A stretch of 64,000 nucleotides of DNA from Oscheius tipulae (lineage: Eukaryota > Nematoda > Chromadorea > Rhabditida > Rhabditidae), in NCBI GenBank assembly GCA_037178975.1, contig JASJZH010000006.1:4712001-4776000 (forward strand), in the 5' to 3' direction. This document shows positions 24,292 to 35,689 of this stretch, one piece after another (the stretch's first letter is position 1; each line of letters opens with the position of its first letter). Under the pieces are notes generated by a model that was not told the origin of the DNA, searched no databases, and worked only from the letters and a program-made list of their open reading frames with translations. The translations under genes and the position numbers were made by a program.

Positions 24292-25402
24292 CGTGGAGCG
24301 TAGAGTGACTGGAGCTACTGGCTTGTCGCCCCGCCCCTCCACTGAGGAATACGATTCGCTAAAGGTCATTGGCTCCCTGGTCAATTAGAAGCAACAAGAA
24401 TGGGAATGAATCCTCTTTTAACATTTGCTCTTTATAAGGGTGATGTTCGACAAGGCTCAATTAGAGAAAGAGTAGGTGGTGGAGGTATTACTCAAGGTGG
24501 ATTATTTTGCCAAGTATCGGAATTGTCCCAAACAAAAGAGTCTATTTGGGAATGAACATGATGGTACGGAAAGAGAACCTGTAGTAACCCACGCATCTTG
24601 TTTTCCCGGATAATCACTGATAACAGTTCTATTCTCACATACTTCGTAGCGGAGGTACTAACCTCATTCACGATGAGAAAGAATGTCTGGATAGCACCAT
24701 TAACGCCCGAAAAGAATCCGATTGTTGACTGTTGTATACGTGACTACGTGTTCGTGTCCATTGCTATTGTCCTTACAGTCCCGCACCGGTTGGTATATAG
24801 TCGGCTATGTGTAGGTTCCCTTTCCAATACGGTGATATTTTTAAGTTTCATCACAAATTTTCCGTCATGCCATTACTACACATTTCCTGTCCTTGGAAGC
24901 TGTGCAACCCACGCTAACTGCTACCGTAGCTTTCCAATAAGACGCTATTGTCTCTCAGGCCACAAAAATCGTGGATGTTATTGAAAGCCATTCATCTTGC
25001 AGTTCTTGTAAATTAGACAAAACGCTTTCCAATAACAGAACTAATTTCTTTCGAGAGCAACAAACGACAACCACAGCTTTTGTAAATATCCTTCGCATCT
25101 GTTTCCGGCAGTAACTTCTTGAAAAACATAAAGTGTGGGATAAGGAAACTACAAGCTTATCGTATCGGATATCCCGCTCGAACAACCTTTCTACAGCAAA
25201 CGGAACTTCTACTTTATGTTGTGTCATGAACCTTGTTCTGTTAACTCGTAAATTATGCAATTCGACATAACCACCCTCGCATATAACGTCCTTCTTTCAC
25301 GCTTCTTTATGGACTCTCTATGTGTGCGTCTATTACATCATAATGAGGCAAGATAGGTTTAAAAAAGTTCATTTCATCACGTTTGTACAACCCAAGAAGA
25401 GT
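24292..25402. other. intergenic, no supported gene
   Basis: Contains the upstream region of the neuropeptide gene. A 49-codon + strand frame (24406-24555) and a 101-codon minus frame (24955-25260) show no similarity. Nothing else seen. Confidence 0.4.
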
Positions 25403-25937
25403 CTAAGAAACGATGAGTTCTCTTTCTTCTTTCGGGAAGATCGTTTCAAGGTTTAGAACGCCTAAAACCATTTCTCTTCCAAGGATATGCTTTTTGCTCA
25501 CCAATGTCGAAGGTTTTCTTTGCGGTCTTTCCACTAGTGATATAACTCTTGGGCAGAGCAAACTTGACTTTTCTTGAACCAGGCTTGATTCCATCATCGC
25601 AGTCGTGGTACACCTTGAACACGGGGTCGATAGGGGTCAGCTCAGCAGTACCGCCTTGAAGCATAAACTCGCCGTTTCCTCCTACGGTACCGAGTATCGA
25701 ATCGTAACGAACTACTTACCTGTATATCCCTGGTCAAGTAGATCATCGGGATCCGGTCCAGTGTCCTCCTCCCAAAGCTTTACTCTTACATTCACAGCTG
25801 GCTTGTCACCACAAAGAAGTCGTCCCTAACATTGAAATAGGTATAAAGTGGTAAGTTTCTACCTTCACGGCAATGGACTGATCCCTCATTGCTGCCGCAG
25901 TTCCAAAGATAACGAGGAAGTAGAGAAGCTGTCGCAT
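25403..25937 (-). CDS. transthyretin-like (TTL) family protein
   Basis: Small secreted nematode protein of the transthyretin-like family; members fold like transthyretin and act outside cells, with mostly unknown ligands. The first exon (25863-25937) encodes a signal peptide, MRQLLYFLVIFGTAAA, followed by MRDQSIAVK. Later exons give GRLLCGDKPAVNVRVKLWEE, DPDDLLDQGYT, GGNGEFMLQGGTAELTPIDP, the family hallmark VYHDCDDGIKPGSRKV, and the end FPKEERELIVS. Length is about 139 aa, normal for the family. Two family-typical Cys (GRLLC, YHDC) are present. It faces a near-identical copy at 26364-26901. Exact ttr number not assigned. Confidence 0.93.
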
Positions 25938-26363
25938 TGCTGTAGACTGGCACTGAACTGGCCATCTCTTCGCTATATTGCTTTTAAGTGATAGCGCTCA
26001 CGTAAACAAATTGATAAGAATCGGTACCTTAGTCTACGAGAGCCATTACTTCGTAAGAACCTCTTTTACAGTGAGTTTTTCTATAGACTCTACAGTAATA
26101 CTAATATCGTCCGCATGTTAACGTAGTAAAACTGTTCTAGTGCACCGAGATACAAATTTGAAGCATAATCTTAAAATCTTTATCTCGATTTATCTCTGAT
26201 CTTTCTAAAATTAGAATCCTGAATCATAAGCGGAGGCGGGTAGGTGTACTTAAAACTCCCAGTTAGACCTTTAGACCCTAGTCAGCTGTCAGTATTTTCT
26301 GAGATTATTTTCAACCAACTCTTACAATCTCGTAGCGCATTATGTCTGCATTTTTTTTTCAGG
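25938..26363. promoter_or_regulatory. shared upstream region of divergent TTL genes
   Basis: The 426 bp between two head-to-head start codons must hold the promoters of both copies. A long T run ending in CAG stands just before the + strand ATG and looks like a trans-splice acceptor. I see no distinct palindrome or TATA box. Confidence 0.45.
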
Positions 26364-26901
26364 ATGTGGAAAGTAAAAGTTGTAGCAATGCTACTACTGG
26401 GGCTAGTTGAAGCGATGAGAGACCAGTCTATTGCTGTCAAGGTTTGAATTCAATCCCTCCACATTAACAATAATTTTAGGGCAAGCTTCTCTGTGGTTCC
26501 AAACCTGCAGTGAATGTCCGTGTAAAATTGTGGGAAGAAGACACAGGTTGGTTTTATCTCGGGCTACATAACAAGGTCAACTTGAGGACCCGACCCGGAT
26601 GATCTTTTGGACCAGGGATATACTGATTCCAATGGGGAATTCCAGCTCCAAGGAGGAACAGCTGAATTGACACCAATTGATCCCGTTTTCAAGGTCTACC
26701 ACGATTGCGACGACGGCATTAAGCCTGGCTCAAGAAAAGTCAAGTTTGGTCTGCCCAAGGTATATCCTGCTACGTTACTGTGTATTGGAACCTTACAGAC
26801 ATACATCACTGACGGAAAAGTCGCCAAGAAAGTGTTCAACATTGGAACCCTCAACCTGGAAACAGTCTTTGCCAAGGAAGAGAGAGAACTCATCGTTTCA
26901 T
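26364..26901 (+). CDS. transthyretin-like (TTL) family protein, second copy
   Basis: Paralogue of the gene at 25403-25937, in the opposite direction. Exons 26364-26441, 26480-26546, 26587-26759 and 26799-26901 give about 139 aa. The signal peptide (MWKVKVVAMLLLGLVEA) differs from the other copy, but the mature part is nearly the same: MRDQSIAVKGKLLCGSKPAV, DPDDLLDQGYTDSNGEF, VYHDCDDGIKPGSRKVKFGL, KEERELIVS. Two intron positions differ between copies: this one has an extra intron after WEEDTG and another after LPK, whereas the minus-strand copy has introns after QGYT and FDIG. So intron gain or loss occurred although the proteins stayed alike. The third exon uses a CTTGAG acceptor rather than TTTCAG. 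Confidence 0.93.
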
Positions 26902-27251
26902 AAATTTTTATTCTCTCTTCGAATATACAATAAGATCTCTCGTTTTGTATATCTCGTATTCAAAAGCTCTGTTATTTGGACTGATTGGAGCCGGATGGTC
27001 GGATATGAGCTGCAAGAGCAATCCTGAGCAATTTGTTTGGACTCGCTGGGTCCAATGACTAGTTAAGATATGGTCAGACATAGTCTGCTACCCGTTAATG
27101 ACTTGTGGACCCAGTGTTTTCAGAGAGATGTCACATTGAACGAATCCCGGTGTCCTAGCGCCCGTACGACGATGTGTGGACGTTGGTCGTCTTCGCTGTC
27201 GACAATGTTCAGTTCAGCCAACCAGTTCGTACCTCCATTCATTATAGGTCC
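26902..27251. other. convergent 3' region
   Basis: Between the stops of the TTL gene and the minus-strand receptor gene. A minus-strand frame of about 37 codons (around 27130-27235) could be a further receptor exon, but the splice phase does not fit. Otherwise nothing seen. Confidence 0.4.
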
Positions 27252-28879
27252 CTAGACAGCGCAAACGTAATTTTTCCAAAATGTGTTTACCTGATAACTA
27301 TTCTCGTCATCCCAACCGCTGTCCTCCTCGTCCATATGGGTCATGTGATGTGCTGGGTCGAAGCATCCGCCTCCCCATTCCAGGTTAGGCAGACGCCTTT
27401 GGGACAGAGGCTGCCAGACAGGACTTAAACGCTCAACTTCTGAAAAGAGATTGTTGGTCATGTTGTCCGAGCGTATACCTGAATCGCTCAGCTTATCTCT
27501 GGCCGCCACAGGCTGATAAATTCCGTGTTTACAGCGAGGACTAGCCCAACGGCGGCGATGCCAAAAACTGCGGGCATGGTGGAGGAATACTTCACGGTAT
27601 TCGTTATTGAAGACGAGGTAGATGACGCAATTGACGGAGGAGTTGAACACAACCAGAAAGTTGGATGCGTCTGAGAGAAGGTTCAGCACCAATGGATCCG
27701 GAACCGAAAACGTCTCAATCATGTTGACCACTAGCGCCTAAACTCCTGTTAATATTATCATTTAAAATATATTACCAAAGTGTTACAAGCCAAAAAAAGA
27801 ATAACAACCATGATCATTGTGATTGTATCATCCCCGGAAGCTGCTGCATCCACAGGTTTTGGAGGTTTCTCGTCTGGGACAGAGCTAAACTTTTCATTAT
27901 CTCTATGAACAGCAATAAATGTACTTAGCCATCTGTTTTTTGTTCTCTACGCTCTGACGAAGCAGGATTATGGCGTTGAGACATAATAAGAAGAGGAAGG
28001 GCAGGAGGGTCATCAATACCATATACATGTAGACATTGTAAATGGTGTTAATGGTGAAAAACAACGATGTGGGGCAAATTTCAATTATTTGCTCCTGAGT
28101 TTTGGTACACGGGCGTAAGCCTTCAACTTACTTGACTCGTTTCGTGATAACACTTTCTGAGATTGAACTGCGGAAACCGTAAAGAGTTGTACATGATTGA
28201 AACTGCTACTATGCTGAAGCAAATTTGCTTTGCTCTCCGCATTGTGCAGTAGCTTTTAGCCAGGCTCTTGTAGCACACCTGAACATATGATTGTAACTGT
28301 TGATTTAAACTCTTACATTGATGTAGCAATCGAAAGCTGCTGCCACCGTGAAATATATACTACATGTTTGAGCCATGTACCCAAAGGGCAGTGTATAAAC
28401 AGTAGTATATGGAGCCCTTGCCAGCTCTGGTATGTATGACCTGGCCGAGTCTGAAAGATGATGTTGCTTTTAAGCGGACCGAGACTAAAGACGGAGGTGT
28501 GCGAAACACGAACCTATCCAGAAAATGAAAAGTCCTGTGACTATTACGAGAAAGTCGCTGCAGGCTAAAAACAACAGGTAGGTGTTGGCAGAGTTTTGAA
28601 GTCTAAATTTTTGTTTATTATGCATTCTCGAAATTTCACCTTTTCCTAGAGTAAACAAAGACGTTGACAATGTTTGTACAAACTCCAAAAACGGAAAGAG
28701 GAGGTAGGGCTAGGATGATCAACACATAGTTATACCTAAGCTTACTGTTACTGTTAAGCTCGTCATACTCACCAAGCATAAAGTGGAGAGTAATCCTCGG
28801 TCTGAAGGTCTGAACACATGCAAACAGCCCCGTCGACAAGAGCTGTGATGTTTGTCTCTGACTCGTTGACCTCATCCAT
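27252..28879 (-). CDS. peptide GPCR, FMRFamide-receptor-like
   Basis: Seven-transmembrane rhodopsin-class receptor. Eight exons (28773-28879, 28640-28735, 28514-28602, 28317-28450, 28132-28278, 27925-28094, 27776-27884, 27252-27737) sum to 445 aa. The extracellular N-terminus has N-glycosylation sites (NES, NIT). TM1 contains GVCTNIVNVFVYSRK; TM2 NTYLLFLACSDFLVIVTG; TM3 ends FDCYINVCY (a DCY-type variant of DRY); TM5 YMVLMTLLPFLFLLCLN; TM6 TITMIMVVILFLACNTL; TM7 LVVFNSSVNCVIYLVFN, the NxxxY-like motif of nematode FRPR/DMSR peptide receptors. The cytoplasmic tail is long, His/Arg/Asp-rich. Introns of 37, 39 and 40 nt interrupt it. The last exon may instead splice at CAG|GTAAAC near 27299. The ligand is unknown; a neuropeptide precursor lies 3 kb away. 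Confidence 0.9.
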
Positions 28880-29261
28880 TATGCTGAAACTTGAATATGA
28901 GACAAGGCGAAGGAAGTGTCGGATAATTGTTGTTTTGACACTTACTCGGGAAAGAAGGGTATCATCCCCGGTAACCGTAATATTGAAAATCCTTCTGACG
29001 ATTCCGACATCCTACTAAATGACACGATGATATATTGTGACGCAAAGACCAGAGTAAGAGAAAAGAGCTACAAAGGAAGAGTGTTCAATTAGAGAACCGT
29101 CGCAATGAATTATAGAGAGCGGTTGAAAGTTTAACCCTACTCACTTTCTGATGTTGTTATCTTAGCTATTCGGGAAGGTACAATCTCATATAATAGAATG
29201 CGTTAAAGCTGATGGGAAACTGATCCATAAAAGTTCAAAGGAACCGCTTGCTGAATAAGAA
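28880..29261. other. intergenic, receptor upstream region
   Basis: No gene supported. Promoter of the minus-strand receptor and possibly of the doubtful + strand gene that follows. Confidence 0.4.
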
Positions 29262-29686
29262 ATGTTAGAGTTTATGGTTGGTGATCATGTTCTCAAGGAG
29301 GCTGTTGTAATCTCAGAAAACAACGGTAATTCCGAGAAAGCTTCTGAAAGGTCCGTGAGTACTACCAGACGTGATTTTTAATGTATGGACTTTCTTATTC
29401 AGGAACTAAATCGGTGCAATTCGAGCCAAGAACAGTTGAACATAAAGGAAACATGTGCTAATCTCTGGACCTGGGAGCAGAAAAGTGACGAAGAAAAGAC
29501 AATGATTGGACGAGCTCTTCAAAAGGTTGGATGTAGTTAGAAAAGAGCTAATAGTACCGAAATTGCAATCACCGCCCTTGAATTGCCCTTCACTCCTCCC
29601 TTACAAATTGAAACGGAATTGCTTTTGCGCAGAAGTCTGGAGGTAACCGCGATGATCAGGTCACTGGATCCCGATGGGAATTGTAG
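29262..29686 (+). CDS. doubtful small gene, unknown function
   Basis: Two exons join well in phase 0: 29262-29354 (MLEFMVGDHVLKEAVVISEN..., donor GTGAGT) and 29403-29525 (ELNRCNSSQEQLNIKETCAN...). The continuation is unclear. After an acceptor at 29632 the frame runs 17 codons to TAG 29684. Alternatively a 10-nt exon splices over 29643-29685 to a frame ending near 29886 (...WENISTIKKLWLKMMG...). A third frame (TEIAITALELPFTPPLQIET...) is also open across 29551-29710. Three competing frames suggest either a real gene I have misassembled or a frameshifted relic. No family recognised. Confidence 0.35.
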
Positions 29687-32271
29687 TTCTGACTATCTAC
29701 GTGGAGAATAAAACCTCCTATAGATGGGAGAACATCAGTACTATAAAAAAGCTTTGGCTGAAGATGATGGGAAACGTTAATTCTTTTGATGTCTTGGACA
29801 GGGAAGCACTACGAGCATATGACCTTTATGACGTTTTGTATCAAAATACACACCTTTGGACCAAAAAGCGGAAATCAGCTTGTTAGAGCACAAAATCTAG
29901 GTTATGTGGTGATCGGAAGAAAACCCGAGGCTTTCAGGATTCAAGGAGAAGTGTCACAGCGCTAAGCGCAACAGAAATGTAATACGTTTCTTTAAGAAGT
30001 AAAATTAGGTAAGTAGAAAAAAATCGCGACAAAGACAATGAGATGAAACGTTAGGTGTTGTGGACCAAGACAGCTCCCCGGGGATCTTTTCGAGACCAGA
30101 TTATCGCCTCGGCGGCGTCCTGACTAACAGCTCTTTCTGTAAAAAAGCATCAACCTCGTGGCCATTTAACCCCAAGTGGGTTCTTTCAACTTTTCCTTTC
30201 CTACAGAAAATGCGTTTCAAGGTTGCTGTCGCAGTTTTCTCTAGTTTTTAGCGATAATAAGAAAGAAAAATTGAAAGCAAAAGTTTCAAGGCACCTTTCG
30301 AGGTATTTTCCACTAGAGAAACTCTCGCATTAGGCACGGTTTTTGATTCTCATCGAAGCTGCACAATGGATAATTTTGTAGGCGTCTACGTCAAGCAGCT
30401 ATTTGCGAAGTAGACTTGTCTCAAATAGAACAAAGACAAATTTAGTTTTTAATCTACGAATGAAGGCGTGAGGATCGAAGGAATGAATGAACAAGAGGGC
30501 GGAGAAGAAAGAGGCATCCGTCCTTCATTAAATGTGTGTCGATGCAACTGACAGTTACATTTCGTCTGTGATCAGAACAATCGTGTTTGTGGTTCTGCTC
30601 TTCAAAGTTCAAATACGAACTTTGGGATATATGCAACGTAGAACAGTATAACGTTTGCTCACAAAGATCACGTGCTCTTCTCGAAAAAAACTATCATGTC
30701 CAGATGCGCTGTTCAGATTGTGGAGCCGGGTGACTCCAAAATGTCTTTTGCTTACACATCTACGATTTAACACTTAAAAATACTTCAAACAGAAGTCTTG
30801 TAAACATGTGATACTCGGAGATGCTGCTTGAAGATATATTAACGATGTTTGATTGTGTTGTTTTCTTGGCTTGAAACCAAAACACTTACCTTCAGTTTCC
30901 GACAAAAAGACGCGTTGTTGGTAGCCACTGTAGTTCTAAATATGATAAATAGTCGTTTAATAGGAATAAGGAAAACAAGGTTGGAATGTGGTGAACTGAG
31001 ATCCCTTGCGCTTAATGAGAAATATGAAGAAGGAGATCACCACGCAGGGGCGTTTCTATAGGGTTGACTAACCGCTCCCAGAAGGTTCTAAGTACATATC
31101 GTTTAATTTCGGCTCAGGTTACAGCAAGTTTACGCCGTGAATAAATGAGACAATCAGTTATTTGTTTATGACAAAGAAGTGAAAGTACGAACAATTTGAT
31201 AACGCTTGAGCAGTAGTGAATAGCGAAAGTCTAAACAAACTGGATAGTAAACGTTCTTTTAAATGAGTATCTCATAGAGATCTTAGGTTTTTCGTAGTTG
31301 CGCTTTCCGAGCGAAAATAACTTTTGAAAGAAACTGATCCGGGAAGCGTGAAAATTTAATGTGCCGAGTACTTCCTACGCGGCGAGAATCTCGGTTGATT
31401 CCAAGATTTGGCATTGTACTGGACGTGACATACTTCAAATGGTCAAGTTAATGGATACGCTCATGCTTTTCTGAGTTAGATCATAGCATTCGTTAGTAAA
31501 CGGAATGACCCAGAGAACAGGACGCTGTCGACGGAGCAGCTAAACTACGAAAAGTTGCTAGAACGTGGGTGTGCTTAACGAACTGGAGTGTCCTTGAAGA
31601 ATCTGTCCTGTTAAAGGGGTACTTCGTTTTTCGAACCTCCTTTCTCCACCAACGCATATAATTCCAACGTATCAAGGTAGTTGGCTATAGGGGTTCCCGG
31701 ACGTCTGTCATGTTCAGACCTATGTGGTTGTCACAAAACGTCGTCAAAAGAAACTGGACGACTGGAGAAGGGAATATGACGGCTTATACCAAAAAGTATT
31801 TGACGAGCATTTTTCGCCGGATGCGTTGTACCGGTAGGACGTGAGACGATGGAAAAATCGCTAAAGTGTGAGTTTTTGCCGACATGAAATATGTGAGTGA
31901 AGAAAAACAATACTTCTTCAGTGATAGCATTGAGCGAAGTCTTCAGTTGTCATAATCGCCCGTTCGCTACTCCCAGAGGAGCGATTTCACACACTGCCGT
32001 CCTTCTTGCAACAAATACCACGTAACGGCAGACAACACAAGAGAGGGAACACCGATCAAAACTGTGTCCTATGCATAACGATAAAATTACTCTCCCTATG
32101 CTTGATTGGTAATCCATAGAGCCCCGCGCTGAGCATTCCAGTATGGTAGACGAAAAAGGAATGTACGGCTGAGACAAACTGAAAAGTAATTGCCGAAAAT
32201 ATTTTGATGCAATTTTTAAGCTTTCAAGCTAAAATATCCTTTTCAACAACTTTGTTTCAGATACACCCAAG
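29687..32271. other. intergenic, no supported gene
   Basis: About 2.6 kb, AT-rich, with only short open frames. Apart from a possible tail of the preceding gene up to 29886, I see no coding exon, tRNA or clear repeat. Confidence 0.4.
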
Positions 32272-32715
32272 ATGTACTTATATGTCAAACACTCACTGGT
32301 ACAACGCAAGCAAAAAAAAACAGTTGAGAGTTGCTTCAATATCAAAGTAGTGAAGAGCGTGAAAAAGTTGAAGAAATTCCTGTTGACGAGCAGCATTTGC
32401 TCTATGTAGATAAAACAAATGAAATCTGTGGTTTTGCAGTGTTTGAGGTCGAACTCTAGAATACATCGTACTCTCACTGATTACAACATTCAAAAGGACT
32501 CAACTCTCCACTTTATTCTAGCTCTTAAGGACTGCGGTGGATGGCGCGTGATCGTTTCTCTCCCAGACGGTGAAAAAATCTACTACACCTCGCCTTGCTG
32601 CTATATCTCCGTTATCAAGGCCCATATCATGTTTTGTTTTAATAGCAGCCTTTCAGGGCAGGAGTTTGAAGATGAAAAGAAGGTCGCTGAGTACACCAGG
32701 GAGCGCGAAGTCTAG
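32272..32715 (+). pseudogene. tandem ubiquitin-like gene with one frameshift
   Basis: Two diverged ubiquitin-like domains. The first begins MYLYVK (compare ubiquitin's MQIFVK), continues in a shifted frame with VEEIPVDEQHLLY, then after a 34-nt intron (32406-32439) runs RTLTDYNIQKDSTLHFILAL, matching ubiquitin residues about 54-71, and ends LKDCGG. The second starts at once with WRVIVSLPDGEKIYY and later has SGQEFEDEKKVAEY, then TAG at 32713. The only break is a one-base frame change at an A run (32362-32366); the other phases agree. TTTGTTTCAG 11 nt upstream of the ATG suggests a once functional, trans-spliced gene. Either a recent pseudogene, or an intact gene with one sequence error. The Gly-Gly of domain 1 could be cleaved by ubiquitin proteases; domain 2 has no Gly-Gly. 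Confidence 0.6.
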
Positions 32716-33198
32716 CTTAGTCTCTTCGTTGTCTAACCGTTTTACAACCCGCTCTTTCTATTAGTAAACTAAGCTAGGTTGTTTATATTTCATTGTCGTA
32801 AATTTTCCTGCATAGTTATCTATTCATCTCTTTTTAAAAAAGTAACAATATCTAGAAAGTTTCACTTCCGATCACTTCATACTCCAATTACTACGTTTTT
32901 TTTCAATTATTTACCGATTGACTGCTGTGGATAGTTGATCATTTGATTCCTTCGTGTCCTTTTCCCAAAATATTATGCACTTTGGTTGTTTTTCTCTCAT
33001 TTCTTGCTGACCGTGCACGTCGTTTACGTCCGTTGGATAAAAATATCAGACGCTATTTCAAATCCAGACTGTTTACAATCTCCCAGAATCGTTTCTAAAT
33101 CCAGACGTCCTTTCTTCTCAAGTTGTAAGTTGCTTCTAGTCTTGTTTATCCTTATTTGAAGTGGTTAATGCCCCTTGCAACCAAACCGTCTCTCAAAA
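32716..33198. other. intergenic, no supported gene
   Basis: AT-rich spacer holding the 3' end of the ubiquitin-like gene and the upstream region of the RING gene. Nothing else seen. Confidence 0.4.
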
Positions 33199-33924
33199 AT
33201 GGCTCAAGAAAAAGATGAAACTCTCGAGGCCCTTGCCAATTACTTCTCAAAATCATTTGCTGTTCCAATCGCGTTGGTCACTCTTCTGTACAATATTGTA
33301 GCTTTTGTTGTTGGCGTTTTTTTAATTCCTCCAAGGTTCGTCATCTATCTTGTCACAAACTTCCCTATAGGTATGACCATAGTTTGTGTTTTATTCCTCT
33401 TTCTTTTCTATGCAGTCCGGAGAATAACTCAAATCAACCTGGTCAACTACCTTTTGTATACTGTTATCCCATATGGTTTGTCAGTCCTCTACACTGTCAT
33501 CAGCCTGTTCTTTCCCCAAGTACACACAATCTCTCGGGTCGGATTTGCTTTACTCCACCCAATTCAATGGATTCTGAGTCTGGTTGAAAGGATTGACGAT
33601 AGAGCAGCACCAATTAGGAGGACTGTGGAGGCTATGACTTTCAAGGAAGAAGAAAGGCCAAGACGCCGTTCATCAAGGTTTATTTTCATTTACTTTTTCT
33701 ATGTGTTATATCTTTTCAGAATAGCATCTCAAATATCAGTAGCCGAACAGAAGAACGAGGATCGGATACAATGTTGCATTTGTTTGGTACGAGAAAAGTC
33801 GATTCTGCTTCAACCCTGCAGCCATCTGTGCCTTTGCGAGGTGTGCCTGAAAGACGTTCAGTCTACGAAGCTATGCCCCATTTGTCGATCTCCATTTGAC
33901 AGCTACCTGAATGTGTACATGTAA
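33199..33924 (+). CDS. RNF26-like membrane RING-finger E3 ligase
   Basis: Predicted ER-membrane ubiquitin ligase. Exons 33199-33677 and 33720-33924 give 227 aa. The N-terminal half has about four hydrophobic segments (for example IALVTLLYNIVAFVVGVFLI and GMTIVCVLFLFLFYAV). The C-terminal C3HC4 RING is complete: CCICLVREKSILLQPCSHLC, LCEVC, CPICRSPF. The protein ends SYLNVYM, close to the NVYL end of vertebrate RNF26, which anchors an ER system that positions endosomes; the fold order (TM segments then terminal RING) is the same. The intron is 42 nt and in frame, so unspliced RNA would encode 14 extra hydrophobic residues (FIFIYFFYVLYLFR). RNF26 identity rests on architecture and the tail motif. 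Other RING families with TMs (MUL1-like) are less likely because the BAM domain is absent. Confidence 0.85.
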   Translation: MAQEKDETLEALANYFSKSFAVPIALVTLLYNIVAFVVGVFLIPPRFVIYLVTNFPIGMTIVCVLFLFLFYAVRRITQINLVNYLLYTVIPYGLSVLYTVISLFFPQVHTISRVGFALLHPIQWILSLVERIDDRAAPIRRTVEAMTFKEEERPRRRSSRFIFIYFFYVLYLFRIASQISVAEQKNEDRIQCCICLVREKSILLQPCSHLCLCEVCLKDVQSTKLCPICRSPFDSYLNVYM

Positions 33925-35689
33925 ATAAGAAAGTTTGTAAAAGACTACGTGTCTGGTAGTTACTGCTAGTGCAATCAAAAACGGATAAGAAGGAAGCATT
34001 GAAACAATCATTCTTAACTAGTTCTTCGTTTTTAACCGCTCTACGCTCTTTATTCATTTCCTTCTTTGGTTAGCGGCAAAGTTTAGCGCTGCATTCACGA
34101 ACGCTGCATTGACTATGAGACAATCGCTGAAGTTTATCCAGAAAGACATCATCAATGACAATACGTTTTTTTCAATATTTTTCAAGGCGACGCTTTCTTT
34201 TACAGAAATCTAATGCCCAAAGTTCTATTGTTTGGCCACAAGTTATGCTCAATTTGGACTGCAAATGGGAAACCGAACAGATGCAGCATTTATCTCGGCT
34301 TGACTAGCAACTGACACCCCCAATTGAAGCCAACGCAAAGATTGCTCCTAGAAAGGTTCGATGTTTCCGACAACTCTCCTCCAAAACTGTTAGTCGATAG
34401 AGCATTCCAGTCAATGTCAAAGTGAAATCCACTGGTAATTTGCGACGATTTGCGTCAGCGGGGAAGAATGAATTATCAAGAGAACAATGTCATCTAATAC
34501 AGGTTGCGAACATGATATCACCTTCATTTTCTGCTCAGTGCAACCAAGCAAATTGTCTTCTCAATAATTATGATCAAATCTGTAGCGTTGGTGTAAAGAA
34601 TGTCTAGCAGTGTCATTAGACTAACAGCGTTTCATCCGGTCAGTGGCCTTTTCAAATCTCGTTCTTCTAGACACCCTCGGGATTTGGCTTTTTATTTTTG
34701 TTTCTTGACGAGAAGATGTTCCTCATTCGTGTTGCTAAGAGGCTCTTTATGTTTATTTCTATCTTTCGACGCTTTAACCCTAAACAGACATCTCATTAAA
34801 CTTACGTTCGTACACACTTCATTGAATATTTATAGCATTTTATCAAACGTTCATTATATCTTTTAAGAAACTGACAAAACAACAATTGTGATGTTCACTT
34901 CCTTTCTGTTGCAAATAGGTAACTATTGAACATCCAATATTTAAATACAGAAACTCGTTTTCAGTGAACAACTATGAAAGTGCCTTCCTCACACTTTAAC
35001 AAACATAAATGAGTTGCCCCATGACGCCACGAGTTACTCTTAATTAAGCCATGCGTCTTGCCAGATAATGAGGAGGTGCGTTCTTTTTCTCTACTTTGAC
35101 TAATATCGACAAAACGTTTGTACATAGAACATACCTTTAGACTAGAATAGCTGAGACGAGGCAAATTTTAGACAGGCTAAGCTGAGAAGATCTGCTATTT
35201 GAGGAAAAAGAGCCACGTTATCAGAGTGTGAGGCGACGATAATCCGTGCAACGACACAACACACATGCAAACTGCTTCCATCTACTCGCATCCCATTCTC
35301 TATTCATGGAGACTGCGCGGCAAATTGAAAGACACTGATGCTGTCTATTTTGGTTTTGCCACCCTAGCCTCTGTTTTGCAGCCTAGCACGGACTCGGCCG
35401 CCATAAGCTTTTCCCTTGCCTTTTCAGCCCAGTTCCTTATCAATAACACGATTCCTGAAAAAAACACTCACAAAGCTACAAATGTTGTTTTGCTGCGCAG
35501 GTACGCCTCTAACCACCGCTCCATATTTATGGCTGCACGGAGCAGTAAAATGGGTTGGTAATCGATGCGCGATCCTCTTCACAAACTGTAATAAAACATG
35601 TACTCCCCAGTTTTTTCTTTTTCACAACATGACGTCCTATGAGAAAGTCAGCTCCACCTCCCATATCTCGCTCATTCAACACCTTTCAG
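33925..35689. other. intergenic, no supported gene
   Basis: About 1.8 kb. Frames near 34085-34330 look mildly coding (for example TMRQSLKFIQKDIINDN) but carry stops and no splice path; they could be a relic. Otherwise nothing seen. Confidence 0.35.

Noticed and set aside
24406-24555. 49-codon + strand frame (MNPLLTFALYKGDVRQGS...)
   Set aside because: Short, no signal peptide or similarity, and in the upstream region of the neuropeptide gene.
34085-34330. Mildly coding-like fragments
   Set aside because: Interrupted by stops, no consistent splice model, no family recognised.
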